Source: an uncultured Lachnospiraceae bacterium
GTDB taxonomy: Bacteria > Bacillota > Clostridia > Lachnospirales > Lachnospiraceae
Assembly: GCA_900546495.1 (NCBI GenBank)
Contig: URDN01000031.1
Span: 1 to 31,740 of the forward strand
Direction of reading: 5' to 3'
Length of the DNA stretch: 31,740 nucleotides
The notes below the pieces were generated by a model that did not search any database, was not told the DNA's origin, and was given only the letters and a program-made list of their open reading frames with translations. Made by a program: the position numbers and the translations under genes. Numbering within the stretch: position 1 is the stretch's first letter; each line of letters opens with the position of its first letter. Of the stretch, positions 15,673 to 23,465 are shown piece after piece.

Positions 15673-17992
15673 GATCTTCTGCCTCCTCTCTGTCTGTTAA
15701 TCCAAGTTCTTTTGCGGACATCTGGGATTTTGCGATTTCCCGATATACCGCACAGTTTTTCATCAGTTCTGCGTGAGTACCTTTTCCAACAATACGACCT
15801 TCATCCAGAACCAGTATCTGATCCGCATGCAAAATCGTGCTGATACGCTGCGCTACGATGATCACGGTGCTGTCCTCCACCGTATCTGCCAGTGCTTTTC
15901 TCAGTTTCGCATCGGTTTTCAGATCCAGTGCGGAAAAACTGTCATCGAACACAAAAATCTTCGGATGTTTTGCAATAGCACGGGCAATAGCAAGACGCTG
16001 CTTCTGTCCGCCGGAAACGTTCGTCCCGCCCTGTGCGATCGGCGCATCGTATTTCTCTGTCTTTTCTTCAATAAAATCTTCTGCCTGTGCGATCTGTGCT
16101 GCCTGACGTACATCTGCATCGCTGGCATCCGCATTGCCAAAACGCAGGTTGGATGCGATAGTTCCGGAGAAAAGCACTCCTTTCTGTGGTACAAATCCAA
16201 TCTGCTGACGCAGATCTTTCATGGAAAGTTCCCGAATGTCGATACCATCCAGTGTGATGACACCCCCGGTCACATCGTACAGACGCGGAATCAGGTTTAC
16301 AATGGTAGATTTACCGCAACCGGTACTTCCGATGATTGCGGTGGTCTGACCCGGATTTGCGGTAAAATCAATATCCGTAACCGCAGCTTCTTTACTTCCC
16401 GGATACATGAAATCAACATGTGAAAATTTCAGGACACCTGCTGTTTTCTCTACGTGTGTCGGTTCTTCTGCTTCTTTGATGGAAATGTCCATCTTCAACA
16501 CTTCGTCGATACGCTCTGCTGCCACACCGGCACGTGGAAGCATAACAGACATCATTGTCAGCATCAGAAATGCCATAACTATCAGCATCGCATACGTGAT
16601 AAATGCAGTCATGGAACCAACCTGCATCACACCAAGATCAATTTTCTTTGCTGCTACCCAGACAATCGCTACTGTCAGTGCATACATGATCAGCATCATA
16701 CCAGGCATCATCAGCGTCATGACACGGTTTGTGAAAAGCATGGTCTTTGTCAGTTCACGGTTCACACCATCAAACCGTTCTTCCTCTTTATCCTCACGAC
16801 GGAATGCACGGATAACCGGAAGTCCTGTCAGTATCTCTCTGGAAACAAGGTTGACATCATCCACCTTTTCCTGCATCTGTTTGAATTTTGGCATTGCCAC
16901 ACTCATCAGACCCATGACAAATACAATAATTATAATTACTGCCACCACGATCAGCCATCCCATACCTGCTTTTGTCTGCACGACTTTGATGATACCACCG
17001 ATACCGATAATCGGTGCATAGGCAAGCATTCGTAAAAATATCGCTGTCACCATCTGGATCTGCTGCACATCATTTGTACTTCTGGTGATCAGTGATGCGG
17101 TGGAAAAATGTTCCATCTCCGCATTGGAAAAATGCATAACTTTCTCATACAGTCTGCCACGCAAAGAACGTCCCACACCGGCTCCGACTTTGGATGCCAG
17201 ATAAGATACAAATATTGCTGCTGCCATCATCACTGCGGCCAGACCGGCCATCTGCAGTCCTTTTTTCCATAAATATGCGGTCTGGATTTTTGCCAGCTCC
17301 AGACCAGCATCCTCATCACAGGCTGCCGCATAAGCAGCTCCAGTGGAAGTCAGCATGGAATCTCCCATCGTATCCACCATATCTTCCATGGAGTCACGCA
17401 TGGACAAAACCGCACTTTCATCCATCTGTCCAGATGATGCCATTACTTCAAAGATCGGACGTACATCTACACAGTTGACGGTCTGTGTACTTCCATCGTC
17501 CTGCTCAACTTCTTTTTCTGAAATATCAAGCTCCATGCCAAGCATCTGACCAATCTGTTCCAGATTCATCTGCTCATATACCGATACGTCCTGACCGGTC
17601 TGCTCTGCCAGCATTTTTTTGAACTGATCTTCTTCCATCTGAGACATCTGATAATTCAGGATCAGCGGAATCGCAAATTCAGAATCCAGCTCATCCAGAG
17701 TATCATCGTCTGTCACAGAACATTCGTATGTCTTGTGCTGCGTTGCCTCATAACTTGAAGCCCATAACGTTTTTTCCTCTTTTGTCATAAAAAGCTGTGC
17801 GTTCTCATACTCCTCCGATGTCATTTCCTGCGGAAGAATATGTTCGATTCCCTTATTCTGAATACCCACATCAATGATATCAGCGGTATACGCTGGCAGC
17901 GCCAGATCACAATATGCCTGGATCACAAGCACTGCCACGATCACAAGAATCGATTTCCAGTACGGAATCATGTTTTTAAAAATCTTCTTCAT
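15665..17992 (-). CDS. ABC exporter half-transporter (775 aa), degenerate-ATP-site partner with a large external domain
   Basis: This is the other half of the exporter. Its ATPase domain has Walker A GSTGCGKST (555-563) and Q-loop Q603. The signature is the canonical VSGGQ (659-663), but Walker B ends FDD with D684 in place of the catalytic Glu, and Q715 replaces the switch His (VAQRIST). So its own ATP site is the inactive-type site and its signature serves the partner's active site. Between the first span (about 13-33) and second span (about 247-266) lie some 210 soluble, acidic residues, mostly helical-looking and containing little Cys. They are predicted to face outside and have no domain I recognise. 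It follows the MarR gene by 24 nt. Confidence 0.94.
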   Translation of the reverse strand: MKKIFKNMIPYWKSILVIVAVLVIQAYCDLALPAYTADIIDVGIQNKGIEHILPQEMTSEEYENAQLFMTKEEKTLWASSYEATQHKTYECSVTDDDTLDELDSEFAIPLILNYQMSQMEEDQFKKMLAEQTGQDVSVYEQMNLEQIGQMLGMELDISEKEVEQDDGSTQTVNCVDVRPIFEVMASSGQMDESAVLSMRDSMEDMVDTMGDSMLTSTGAAYAAACDEDAGLELAKIQTAYLWKKGLQMAGLAAVMMAAAIFVSYLASKVGAGVGRSLRGRLYEKVMHFSNAEMEHFSTASLITRSTNDVQQIQMVTAIFLRMLAYAPIIGIGGIIKVVQTKAGMGWLIVVAVIIIIVFVMGLMSVAMPKFKQMQEKVDDVNLVSREILTGLPVIRAFRREDKEEERFDGVNRELTKTMLFTNRVMTLMMPGMMLIMYALTVAIVWVAAKKIDLGVMQVGSMTAFITYAMLIVMAFLMLTMMSVMLPRAGVAAERIDEVLKMDISIKEAEEPTHVEKTAGVLKFSHVDFMYPGSKEAAVTDIDFTANPGQTTAIIGSTGCGKSTIVNLIPRLYDVTGGVITLDGIDIRELSMKDLRQQIGFVPQKGVLFSGTIASNLRFGNADASDADVRQAAQIAQAEDFIEEKTEKYDAPIAQGGTNVSGGQKQRLAIARAIAKHPKIFVFDDSFSALDLKTDAKLRKALADTVEDSTVIIVAQRISTILHADQILVLDEGRIVGKGTHAELMKNCAVYREIAKSQMSAKELGLTDREEAEDHE

Positions 17993-18016
17993 TTCCGTGA
18001 TTTCCTTTCTACAATA

Positions 18017-18598
18017 CTAATCTTTTTCATCTGTAGCTTTTTTCGCCTTTTTCTGGCTCTCCCGGATTTTCTCCAGTTCTCTTTTTGCCAGATCATACTG
18101 CTGGTAAATATAATTTACAAGTCTCGCCATTTCCTCTTTATCCGTCTTTTCAAACACCCGTCGGATAAAATCATCCATAATCTCATTGGATTCCTGTAAA
18201 ACTTCCTGTCCGACTTCTGTAATCTCCACCAGCGTATTTCTACGATCCTTCTGATCCACATAACGTCTGACATACTCTTTTTCTTCCAGCGCCTTAATAC
18301 TACGGGATACAGCCGGCGGCAACACATGAATATATTCTGCCAGTTCCGACATCTTTACCCCCTGCTCGGAACCAATTTTTTTCTGCACATGATAAATACC
18401 ATTCATCAGCACAAATTCACCTTTGTTCAAATGTGGCAGAATGCTGCCGATATTCAGTTTTCGAAACATATGCAGTGCTTCCCACACGTTCTGTTCCATA
18501 TGTCCCATGCGATCAAAATGATTCCTGCAATCCGTAAAATCAGAATGCTCTTTGTTTTCTTTGTTTTCTTTGTTTTCTTTATCTTCCATAACTCTCAA
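18017..18598 (-). CDS. MarR-family transcriptional regulator with KEN repeats at the N-terminus
   Basis: The winged-helix MarR core is visible: GVKMSELAEYIHVLPPAVSR as the recognition region, SIKALEEKEYVRR, and the wing DQKDRRNTLVEITEVGQEV. Such repressors usually control the adjacent exporter, here the two ABC genes 24 nt downstream, and release DNA on binding a small ligand; this is inference. Start choice: AAAGGAGGT lies 6 nt before a TTG at 18598 and 15 nt before an ATG at 18589, so I prefer the TTG start (193 aa), though the ATG remains possible. The N-terminus holds (KEN)3 KE encoded by a 9-bp tandem repeat, then a region with two His. Confidence 0.9.
   Translation of the reverse strand: MRVMEDKENKENKENKEHSDFTDCRNHFDRMGHMEQNVWEALHMFRKLNIGSILPHLNKGEFVLMNGIYHVQKKIGSEQGVKMSELAEYIHVLPPAVSRSIKALEEKEYVRRYVDQKDRRNTLVEITEVGQEVLQESNEIMDDFIRRVFEKTDKEEMARLVNYIYQQYDLAKRELEKIRESQKKAKKATDEKD
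18546..18580 (-). repeat. 9-bp tandem repeat coding KEN units
   Basis: About three and a half copies of AAAGAAAAC in tandem lie inside the MarR gene. The unit is a multiple of three, so copy-number changes would lengthen or shorten a charged linker without breaking the frame. Confidence 0.75.
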
Positions 18599-18690
18599 AA
18601 AAGACCTCCTTTCCAAATGCTCATCCTATAAAAGATTTTTCCTAATTGAGCTGCGCGATGCATGACACAACCAGTATAATATTCTTCTCA

Positions 18691-18854
18691 GTAAAGCGGA
18701 CATTCGCAATCCGCTTTCGCTACTTGCTCATGAACGCAGTCGCTTTGCGACCTGTCAGTGGGAGCTTTTAACTCCCACTGACATAAGCATCCCCCTTACC
18801 CACCGCTTAGTGCTCTACGCACTTGAAGCGGGGGAATGTTTATTCTGCGTTCAA
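18691..18854 (+). repeat. Structured repeat, copy 1; resembles the right end / omega-RNA region of an IS200/IS605-type element
   Basis: Four successive hairpins can be read on the plus strand: AGCGGA/TCCGCT (18695-18715); GTCGC/GCGAC (18739-18751); GTCAGTGGGAG/CTCCCACTGAC (18754-18782, 11 bp perfect); and CCGCTTAGTGC with GCACT-tg-AAGCGG (18803-18831). These are followed by GGGGGAATG and then TTCAAAT. The first 87 nt recur at 31654-31740 with two mismatches. No transposase or TnpB gene is nearby. The multi-hairpin layout, the GCGGGGG apical stem and the TCAA near the end suggest an IS605-derived end or a non-autonomous derivative. That family assignment is inference; the repeat itself is directly visible. 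Confidence 0.65.
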
Positions 18855-18910
18855 ATATTTAACAGTGTTAACAATTCACCATTGCCAAAGATTAACACTG
18901 TTAAATATTT
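18853..18910. repeat. 19-bp perfect inverted repeat with 20-nt loop
   Basis: AAATATTTAACAGTGTTAA (18853-18871) is exactly complementary to 18892-18910. It begins at the 3' border of the structured repeat. It may act as a terminator or be the footprint of a small mobile element; it lies 130-190 nt beyond the fbp stop. Confidence 0.75.
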
Positions 18911-18919
18911 TTGTCAATA

Positions 18920-19008
18920 AAAAGAGGAACAATCAATTCTTAAATAATTATAAAATAGCATCATTTACACACACTGTTCTTATAATCAAAATCAACTGTT
19001 CCTCTTTT
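18920..19008 (-). terminator. Probable fbp terminator, long-loop hairpin
   Basis: AAAAGAGGAACA and TGTTCCTCTTTT (12 bp perfect) enclose a 65-nt AT-rich loop. On the minus strand the stem ends in a T5 run, 31 nt or more after the fbp stop. The gap 18599-19038 (440 nt) thus contains the MarR leader, the structured repeat and two inverted repeats, but no gene. Confidence 0.5.
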
Positions 19009-19038
19009 GTATCTACTTGTTCTATTTGCTTTTTCAGA

Positions 19039-21009
19039 TTAGAACCTCTCTACCAGCAGACCGCTTCGATAAGCCTGCAGCAATTCTTCCAACTCTGCGA
19101 TATTTTCCCGCAGCACTTTACCGGTATCGGTATCGTTAACGGTTTTCCGTTTTACCACGTTCTGCTCCATAACGATATGAGAATGGATACAGGTCTCATT
19201 CAATACTGTATCTTCCATGGAAGTAAATGGCTCATGCGCAGCCAGCACCAGCCCATAAGAGTTGTAGATCAGAGTGTAACCTGCAATTCCGGTCTTCTGC
19301 TGGTAAGCCTTGGAAAATCCACCATCGATGATCAGCAGTTTCCCGCCGCATTTTACCGGAGATTCGCCTTTTTTCACAATGACCGGAATATGACCATTGA
19401 TAATATGTGCCCCCTGTACCGGAAGTCCGAACTCCTTCAAAATCTTATCTACAATCTCTTCTTTCTCAAACAGACGGTAATAAGCATTTTTGGGCTCCTC
19501 ATGAGTTTCCTTGTCATCAATAAAATAGCGCTCAAAGGTTGCCATACGCTCTTTTCCAAATACCGGTGAATGTTTATTTTTCCAGATAAACCAAAGAATA
19601 TCCTCACCGCGTTTCTTTTCTACCGGGTCAATGGAATAATAACCTTTTCTGGCATAATGCTCCAAAATGTCATACAAAGCTTTTCCGCTGTAAGTCTTGC
19701 CATAAATATTGACTTTCATAAAGCTGCCGTCATCATTCATCGGCACACAGCCATGATACAGCAGGTTTCCATTATATACTTTGTAAAGACTTCCCTTTGT
19801 ATACAGGAAACGAATGTGACGCTGCAGACGCTCGCTGCCAAGGAAACTGTTCTTCAGACGCTCTACCACATCTTCTTCCTGCTGTGTCAGTTTGTACGGA
19901 TCTTTTGGATCAATGGTAGGAAAATAAGTATCATTCAACGCATATTCTTTTATTCCCAGTCTGATCGTGCCGTTCTCATAATCAATCTTGTCCAGCAGCA
20001 GACGCTCCTGCATATCCCATTCCGGATGTTCCTTGATCAGCTGCCCCTCGACTTTAAATTGGATCACAGTAATTGCTTTGTGCATCATAGCATCCATCTC
20101 GGCAAAATCGCGATCATATTCTTCATCATCATCCCGCACATGTACATTAAAAGTTTTACTGATGTGTCCCTGATAGCAGTCCATAGCCAGCCGCATCAGA
20201 GGAATCATATTGATTCCATAGGCATCTTCCAGGATAGACAGGTTTCCATATCGCGCGGAAATACGCAGCATGTTACACATACAGGCTACCGAACCTGCTG
20301 CCGCCCCCATCCAGAGAATATCATGGTTTCCCCACTGAATATCCACGGAATGATGTTTCATCAGATCATCCATGATCAGATGCGGATACGGTCCTCTGTC
20401 AAAAATATCACCGACTACATGCAGATGATCTACAGTAAATCGACGGATCAGATAACAGAAATCTGCGATCAGCTGCGACGCTCTGCCGGTATGAATAACT
20501 GAATTGATGATTTCATTATAATAAGCTTCCTGATCTGCCACGTCCGGTCTGCCGGTCATCAGCTCCTCGATAATATATGCAAAATCCTTTGGCAGAGATT
20601 TTCGTACTTTGGAACGGGTATACTTGGATGACGCATTTTTACATACACGGATCAGACGGAAAATTGTCACCCTATACCAGTCTTCCAGATTTTCCCGTGC
20701 CGTTAATTTTCCTTCAATCTGCTTGATCTTCAGCTCCGGATAATAGATCAATGTCGCCAGTGTACGCTTCTCCGGAATGCCGAGAGAACTTCCGAACTCA
20801 TCTTCAATTTTTCGCTGTACGGCACCTGAACCGTTGCACATTACATGACGGAACTGCTCATACTCCCCATGAACATCCGTGATAAAGTGCTCTGTTGCCT
20901 TTGGCAGACTCAAAATTGCCTTCAGATTGACGATTTCAGTTGCTGCTGCCGCAATGTTTGGATATTGTGTTGCCAGTACTTTCAGATACTTAATATCTGC
21001 ATTTTCCAT
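19039..21009 (-). CDS. fbp: Fructose-1,6-bisphosphatase, class III (Firmicutes type)
   Basis: It removes the 1-phosphate of fructose-1,6-bisphosphate in gluconeogenesis. The 656-residue size is typical of the class III enzyme, which is built on a metallophosphoesterase fold unlike E. coli FBPase. The metal motifs are clear: TDVHGEYEQFRH (D45, H47), GDIFDRGPYP (D201, D204) and QWGNHDILWMG (N228, H229, D230). Later His ligands are likely in INGHIPV. A purine-rich AAGGGGGA lies 9 nt before the ATG. The gene starts 30 nt after dapB, so it is probably co-transcribed with dapAB, although that metabolic pairing is not an obvious one. A long-loop hairpin terminator follows. Confidence 0.95.
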   Translation of the reverse strand: MENADIKYLKVLATQYPNIAAAATEIVNLKAILSLPKATEHFITDVHGEYEQFRHVMCNGSGAVQRKIEDEFGSSLGIPEKRTLATLIYYPELKIKQIEGKLTARENLEDWYRVTIFRLIRVCKNASSKYTRSKVRKSLPKDFAYIIEELMTGRPDVADQEAYYNEIINSVIHTGRASQLIADFCYLIRRFTVDHLHVVGDIFDRGPYPHLIMDDLMKHHSVDIQWGNHDILWMGAAAGSVACMCNMLRISARYGNLSILEDAYGINMIPLMRLAMDCYQGHISKTFNVHVRDDDEEYDRDFAEMDAMMHKAITVIQFKVEGQLIKEHPEWDMQERLLLDKIDYENGTIRLGIKEYALNDTYFPTIDPKDPYKLTQQEEDVVERLKNSFLGSERLQRHIRFLYTKGSLYKVYNGNLLYHGCVPMNDDGSFMKVNIYGKTYSGKALYDILEHYARKGYYSIDPVEKKRGEDILWFIWKNKHSPVFGKERMATFERYFIDDKETHEEPKNAYYRLFEKEEIVDKILKEFGLPVQGAHIINGHIPVIVKKGESPVKCGGKLLIIDGGFSKAYQQKTGIAGYTLIYNSYGLVLAAHEPFTSMEDTVLNETCIHSHIVMEQNVVKRKTVNDTDTGKVLRENIAELEELLQAYRSGLLVERF

Positions 21010-21039
21010 GTCTGGTAATCCCCCTTATATTATTTCCAT

Positions 21040-21804
21040 TTATGATGCGCTCTTGATCACATCTGCCATTCCGTAAAATCCAGCCGGTTTTCCTGCCAGA
21101 TATTTTGCTGCCTCAATAGCTCCCTTACCAAAGATAGCTTTGGAATATGCAGTGTGTTTGAATGTAATAACCTCATCTGTTCCCGCAAAGATCACTTCGT
21201 GCTCGCCAACGATATTTCCACCACGGACTGCCTGAATACCAATCTCGTATTTGTCACGTTTTTTACGCTCCTGAGAACGGTCATATTTGTAAGAATATGC
21301 CTCATCTAATGCTTCATTCATGGAATCTGCCAGTGCGATCGCTGTTCCACTCGGTGCATCCAGTTTCTGGTTGTGGTGTTTCTCCACGATCTCCATGTCA
21401 AATCCGGCCGGTGCCAGTACTTTTGCTGCAGTCTGAAGAAGCTCCATTAATGTGTTAACGCCAAGAGACATGTTCGCAGATTTTAAAACTGCTACTTTTT
21501 CACTGGACGATTTTAATAATGCATCCTGCTCTGCGGAAAGGCCTGTGGTACAAACAACCACCGGGATCCGACGCTCCACACTGTATGCCATCAGCGCATC
21601 AATACAGCTGACGTGGGAAAAATCAATGATTGCCTCTGCTTCCACATCACAGTCTGCGATATTTGCAAATACCGGATAGCCATAATGCTGCTCTGTATTG
21701 ATATCAATTCCTGCTACGATTTCAATCTCCGGATCTTTTTCACACAGATCACTGATTACATGTCCCATATGTCCGTTACATCCGTTCATGATTACTTTTG
21801 TCAT
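21040..21804 (-). CDS. dapB: 4-hydroxy-tetrahydrodipicolinate reductase
   Basis: It reduces the DapA product with NAD(P)H, the second committed step to diaminopimelate and lysine. The 254-residue protein has the dinucleotide loop NGCNGHMG (residues 7-14) and the catalytic segment EKHHNQKLDAPSGTA (141-155; His143/144 and K147). The VRGGNIVGEHEVIF segment of the C-terminal domain is also present. GGAGG at 10 nt supports the start. It lies 201 nt after dapA, with a GC-rich hairpin in the gap, and is followed by fbp after 30 nt. Confidence 0.96.
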   Translation of the reverse strand: MTKVIMNGCNGHMGHVISDLCEKDPEIEIVAGIDINTEQHYGYPVFANIADCDVEAEAIIDFSHVSCIDALMAYSVERRIPVVVCTTGLSAEQDALLKSSSEKVAVLKSANMSLGVNTLMELLQTAAKVLAPAGFDMEIVEKHHNQKLDAPSGTAIALADSMNEALDEAYSYKYDRSQERKKRDKYEIGIQAVRGGNIVGEHEVIFAGTDEVITFKHTAYSKAIFGKGAIEAAKYLAGKPAGFYGMADVIKSAS

Positions 21805-21866
21805 ATTCTAACTTCCTCCGTAAAATTCATTTACTGAAACATTTCTTTCTCACATAAGCTATAATA

Positions 21867-21887
21867 CCCCCGCATTACATGCGGGGG
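21867..21887 (-). terminator. GC-rich hairpin between dapA and dapB
   Basis: CCCCCGCAT-TAC-ATGCGGGGG is a 9-bp perfect stem with a 3-nt loop. The minus-strand sequence after it (TATTATAGC) is only weakly U-rich. It could be a partial terminator or processing/stabilising element that lowers dapB-fbp expression relative to dapA. Confidence 0.45.
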
Positions 21888-22005
21888 CAAGTCATTTCTC
21901 ATATTTTGGTAATATTCACCGACATTTTTTGCATAATCGTCTTTTATCTGATTCATTTTTCCATTTATTTGACACTGAATACTACTTCCTCATACCTGAT
22001 GATCC

Positions 22006-22893
22006 TTATTTCATTAATCCGTATTTGATCATTTCCTGACGAAGAATCTCTTTGTGTGCATCTTCCATCTCAGACAACGGTGCTCTGAGCGGTCCTGCCT
22101 GCATACCAAGCATATTCATGGCAGCTTTTACCGGAATCGGGTTTACTTCACTGAATAATGCATTGATCAGCGGAATTGCATCTAACTGCAGTTTTGCAGC
22201 TTTTTTGCAGTCACCCTCTAAGAACTCCATAACAATGTTATGTGCCTGACGCGGTGCAATATTAGATAATACGGAGATAACACCAAGTCCGCCGATGGAT
22301 AACAGCGGAACTACCTGATCATCATTTCCGGAATACAGCTCCAGATTGCCGTCACACAGGTTCATCATCTGTGCTGCCTGAGACAGATCACCAGTTGCAT
22401 CTTTGATGGCAACAATATTGTCTACATTTTTTACCAGATGTGCAACAGTTGCCGGTTGCAGATTACATCCGGTTCTGGAAGGTACGTTGTACATGATCAC
22501 CGGTACTTTGATGGATTCTGCAACGCTGGTGTAATGTCTGATCAGACCTTTCTGTGTTGCTTTGTTATAGTAAGGAGTTACGATCAGAACTGCATCTACT
22601 CCGTCCGCATCAGCTTCCTGGGAAAGCTCGATGGCTGTCTGTGTGCTGTTAGAACCAGTACCTGCGATAACCGGTACACGATGTTTTGTAAACTCTACGG
22701 CTGCTTTTACAACTTTTTTATGTTCTTCCTCGGATAAAGTTGCACTTTCACCAGTTGTACCTGCGATAACAATAGCATCCGTACCATTGTCGATCTGATA
22801 ATTAATATTGGTCTCCAGTGCATCATAATCAACTTCCAGATTTTCTTTCATTGGTGTAACGATTGCAACACCTGCTCCTTTAAAAATTGGCAT
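22006..22893 (-). CDS. dapA: 4-hydroxy-tetrahydrodipicolinate synthase
   Basis: It condenses pyruvate with aspartate semialdehyde, the branch point into lysine and diaminopimelate. The 295-residue TIM-barrel protein shows AGTTGESATL (T46, T47), TPYYNKATQKG (Y109), MYNVPSRTG (Y135, R140) and the Schiff-base lysine K164 in VAIKDATGD. GGGAGG lies 9 nt before the ATG. The gene is preceded by a promoter, a lysine riboswitch and an intrinsic terminator on the same strand, so high lysine should stop transcription before dapA. The gap 22894-23507 (614 nt) contains these elements plus a possible divergent small RNA. Confidence 0.97.
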   Translation of the reverse strand: MPIFKGAGVAIVTPMKENLEVDYDALETNINYQIDNGTDAIVIAGTTGESATLSEEEHKKVVKAAVEFTKHRVPVIAGTGSNSTQTAIELSQEADADGVDAVLIVTPYYNKATQKGLIRHYTSVAESIKVPVIMYNVPSRTGCNLQPATVAHLVKNVDNIVAIKDATGDLSQAAQMMNLCDGNLELYSGNDDQVVPLLSIGGLGVISVLSNIAPRQAHNIVMEFLEGDCKKAAKLQLDAIPLINALFSEVNPIPVKAAMNMLGMQAGPLRAPLSEMEDAHKEILRQEMIKYGLMK

Positions 22894-22977
22894 TTTCTAT
22901 GTCCTCCCTGTCTTTTTTTACACTTCTCAACAAACACCTTTACAAGAAAGTATGCTAACACAGCCTCTCGCAATTAA

Positions 22978-23017
22978 CTAAAAAATAAGAACCAGCGTGC
23001 GCACTCGCTGGTTCCTG
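22978..23017 (-). terminator. Riboswitch-controlled intrinsic terminator before dapA
   Basis: The minus strand reads GGAACCAGCG, an 8-nt loop, CGCTGGTTC, then TTATTTTTT: a strong stem with a U-tract. It sits 40 nt after the lysine aptamer and 85 nt before dapA, where an expression-platform terminator is expected. Confidence 0.92.
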
Positions 23018-23057
23018 AAAATCTTTCTTAATTTCATAAAGAGTTGATTTCTTTATT

Positions 23058-23230
23058 CCAGTGATAGCGCCCCATCGTCTCCGATGACAGTCACAGTGTT
23101 CTTCACATTGTGCCCAAGTAACACACAGCCGCTCCTGTATATCCTTTCGGCATGATTTCCTTTTGACTGCCCTCATCTGTGAAACGGTACATACGGCAGT
23201 CTACTCATAAATCACGCAACCTCTATCTCA
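23058..23230 (-). ncRNA. Lysine riboswitch (L-box) aptamer
   Basis: On the minus strand the leader begins GATAGAGGTTGCG and continues with ATGAGTAG, GGGCAGTC, GCCGAAAGG and TTGGGC. It ends TGGGGCGCTATC, and the final CTATC pairs with the initial GATAG to close P1. This order of boxes matches the L-box consensus (AGATAGAGGTGCG...AAGAGTA...GAAAGG...GGGCTATC, as in Bacillus lysC leaders). It is placed between a consensus-like promoter and an intrinsic terminator, directly upstream of dapA, a classical target. Confidence 0.93.
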
Positions 23231-23250
23231 CTACTGTCTTATTTGTGCTC

Positions 23251-23279
23251 AATATAGCACTTTCCTATAAGAATGTCAA
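23251..23279 (-). promoter_or_regulatory. Promoter of the dapA leader
   Basis: Minus strand TTGACA (23274-23279), 17-nt spacer, TATATT (23251-23256). The start of transcription should be near 23244, just before the riboswitch P1. Confidence 0.85.
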
Positions 23280-23320
23280 CCTCTATGATTTTATTTATAT
23301 ATGGGTACAGTTCACTCATC

Positions 23321-23364
23321 ACCTGTATTCAGGTAATGATCATGCTTGCACGAAGAATTACCTG
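23321..23364. promoter_or_regulatory. CAGGT inverted-repeat cluster
   Basis: ACCTG-tatt-CAGGT (23321-23334) overlaps CAGGTAAT...ATTACCTG (23330-23337 / 23357-23364), so three related half-sites lie together. They are 40-85 bp upstream of the dapA leader promoter and overlap the -35/spacer of a possible plus-strand promoter. This could be an operator or alternative RNA hairpins. Confidence 0.4.
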
Positions 23365-23380
23365 GATATATAGTGATGAA

Positions 23381-23465
23381 GAGAGCGCCTCTTTATGAGC
23401 AAAAACAGTCGTTGACCTCTTCTTGAACATAGATCAAGGAGCATCGCTCGCAAGCGGGCTCTTTT
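23381..23465 (+). ncRNA. Candidate small RNA, divergent from the dapA leader
   Basis: A plus-strand promoter-like pair, TTGCAC (23346-23351), 17 nt, TATAGT (23369-23374), would start an RNA near 23381. It would begin with AAGAG-agcgc-CTCTT. It would end at the hairpin GAGC-at-CGCT-cgca-AGCG-g-GCTC followed by T4 (23439-23465), about 85 nt. The T-run is short and there is no comparative support. No convincing coding frame lies within it. Confidence 0.25.

Noticed and set aside
16407..17035. Two plus-strand ORFs of about 200 residues opposite the ABC exporter
   Set aside because: One is Thr/Ile-rich and the other His/Cys-rich, both low-complexity reverse reads of membrane-segment codons; no start signals.
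18691..18854. CRISPR-like repeat
   Set aside because: Only two distant copies, long and with internal stems, no spacers and no cas genes.
18823..19569. 248-residue plus-strand ORF starting in the structured repeat
   Set aside because: Most of it is the reverse of the well-supported fbp gene, and it crosses two inverted repeats; no domain and no ribosome binding site.
22955..23176. 73-residue minus-strand ORF, Cys/Arg-rich
   Set aside because: It lies within the lysine riboswitch and its terminator, has no ribosome binding site, and its sequence is explained by the RNA structure.
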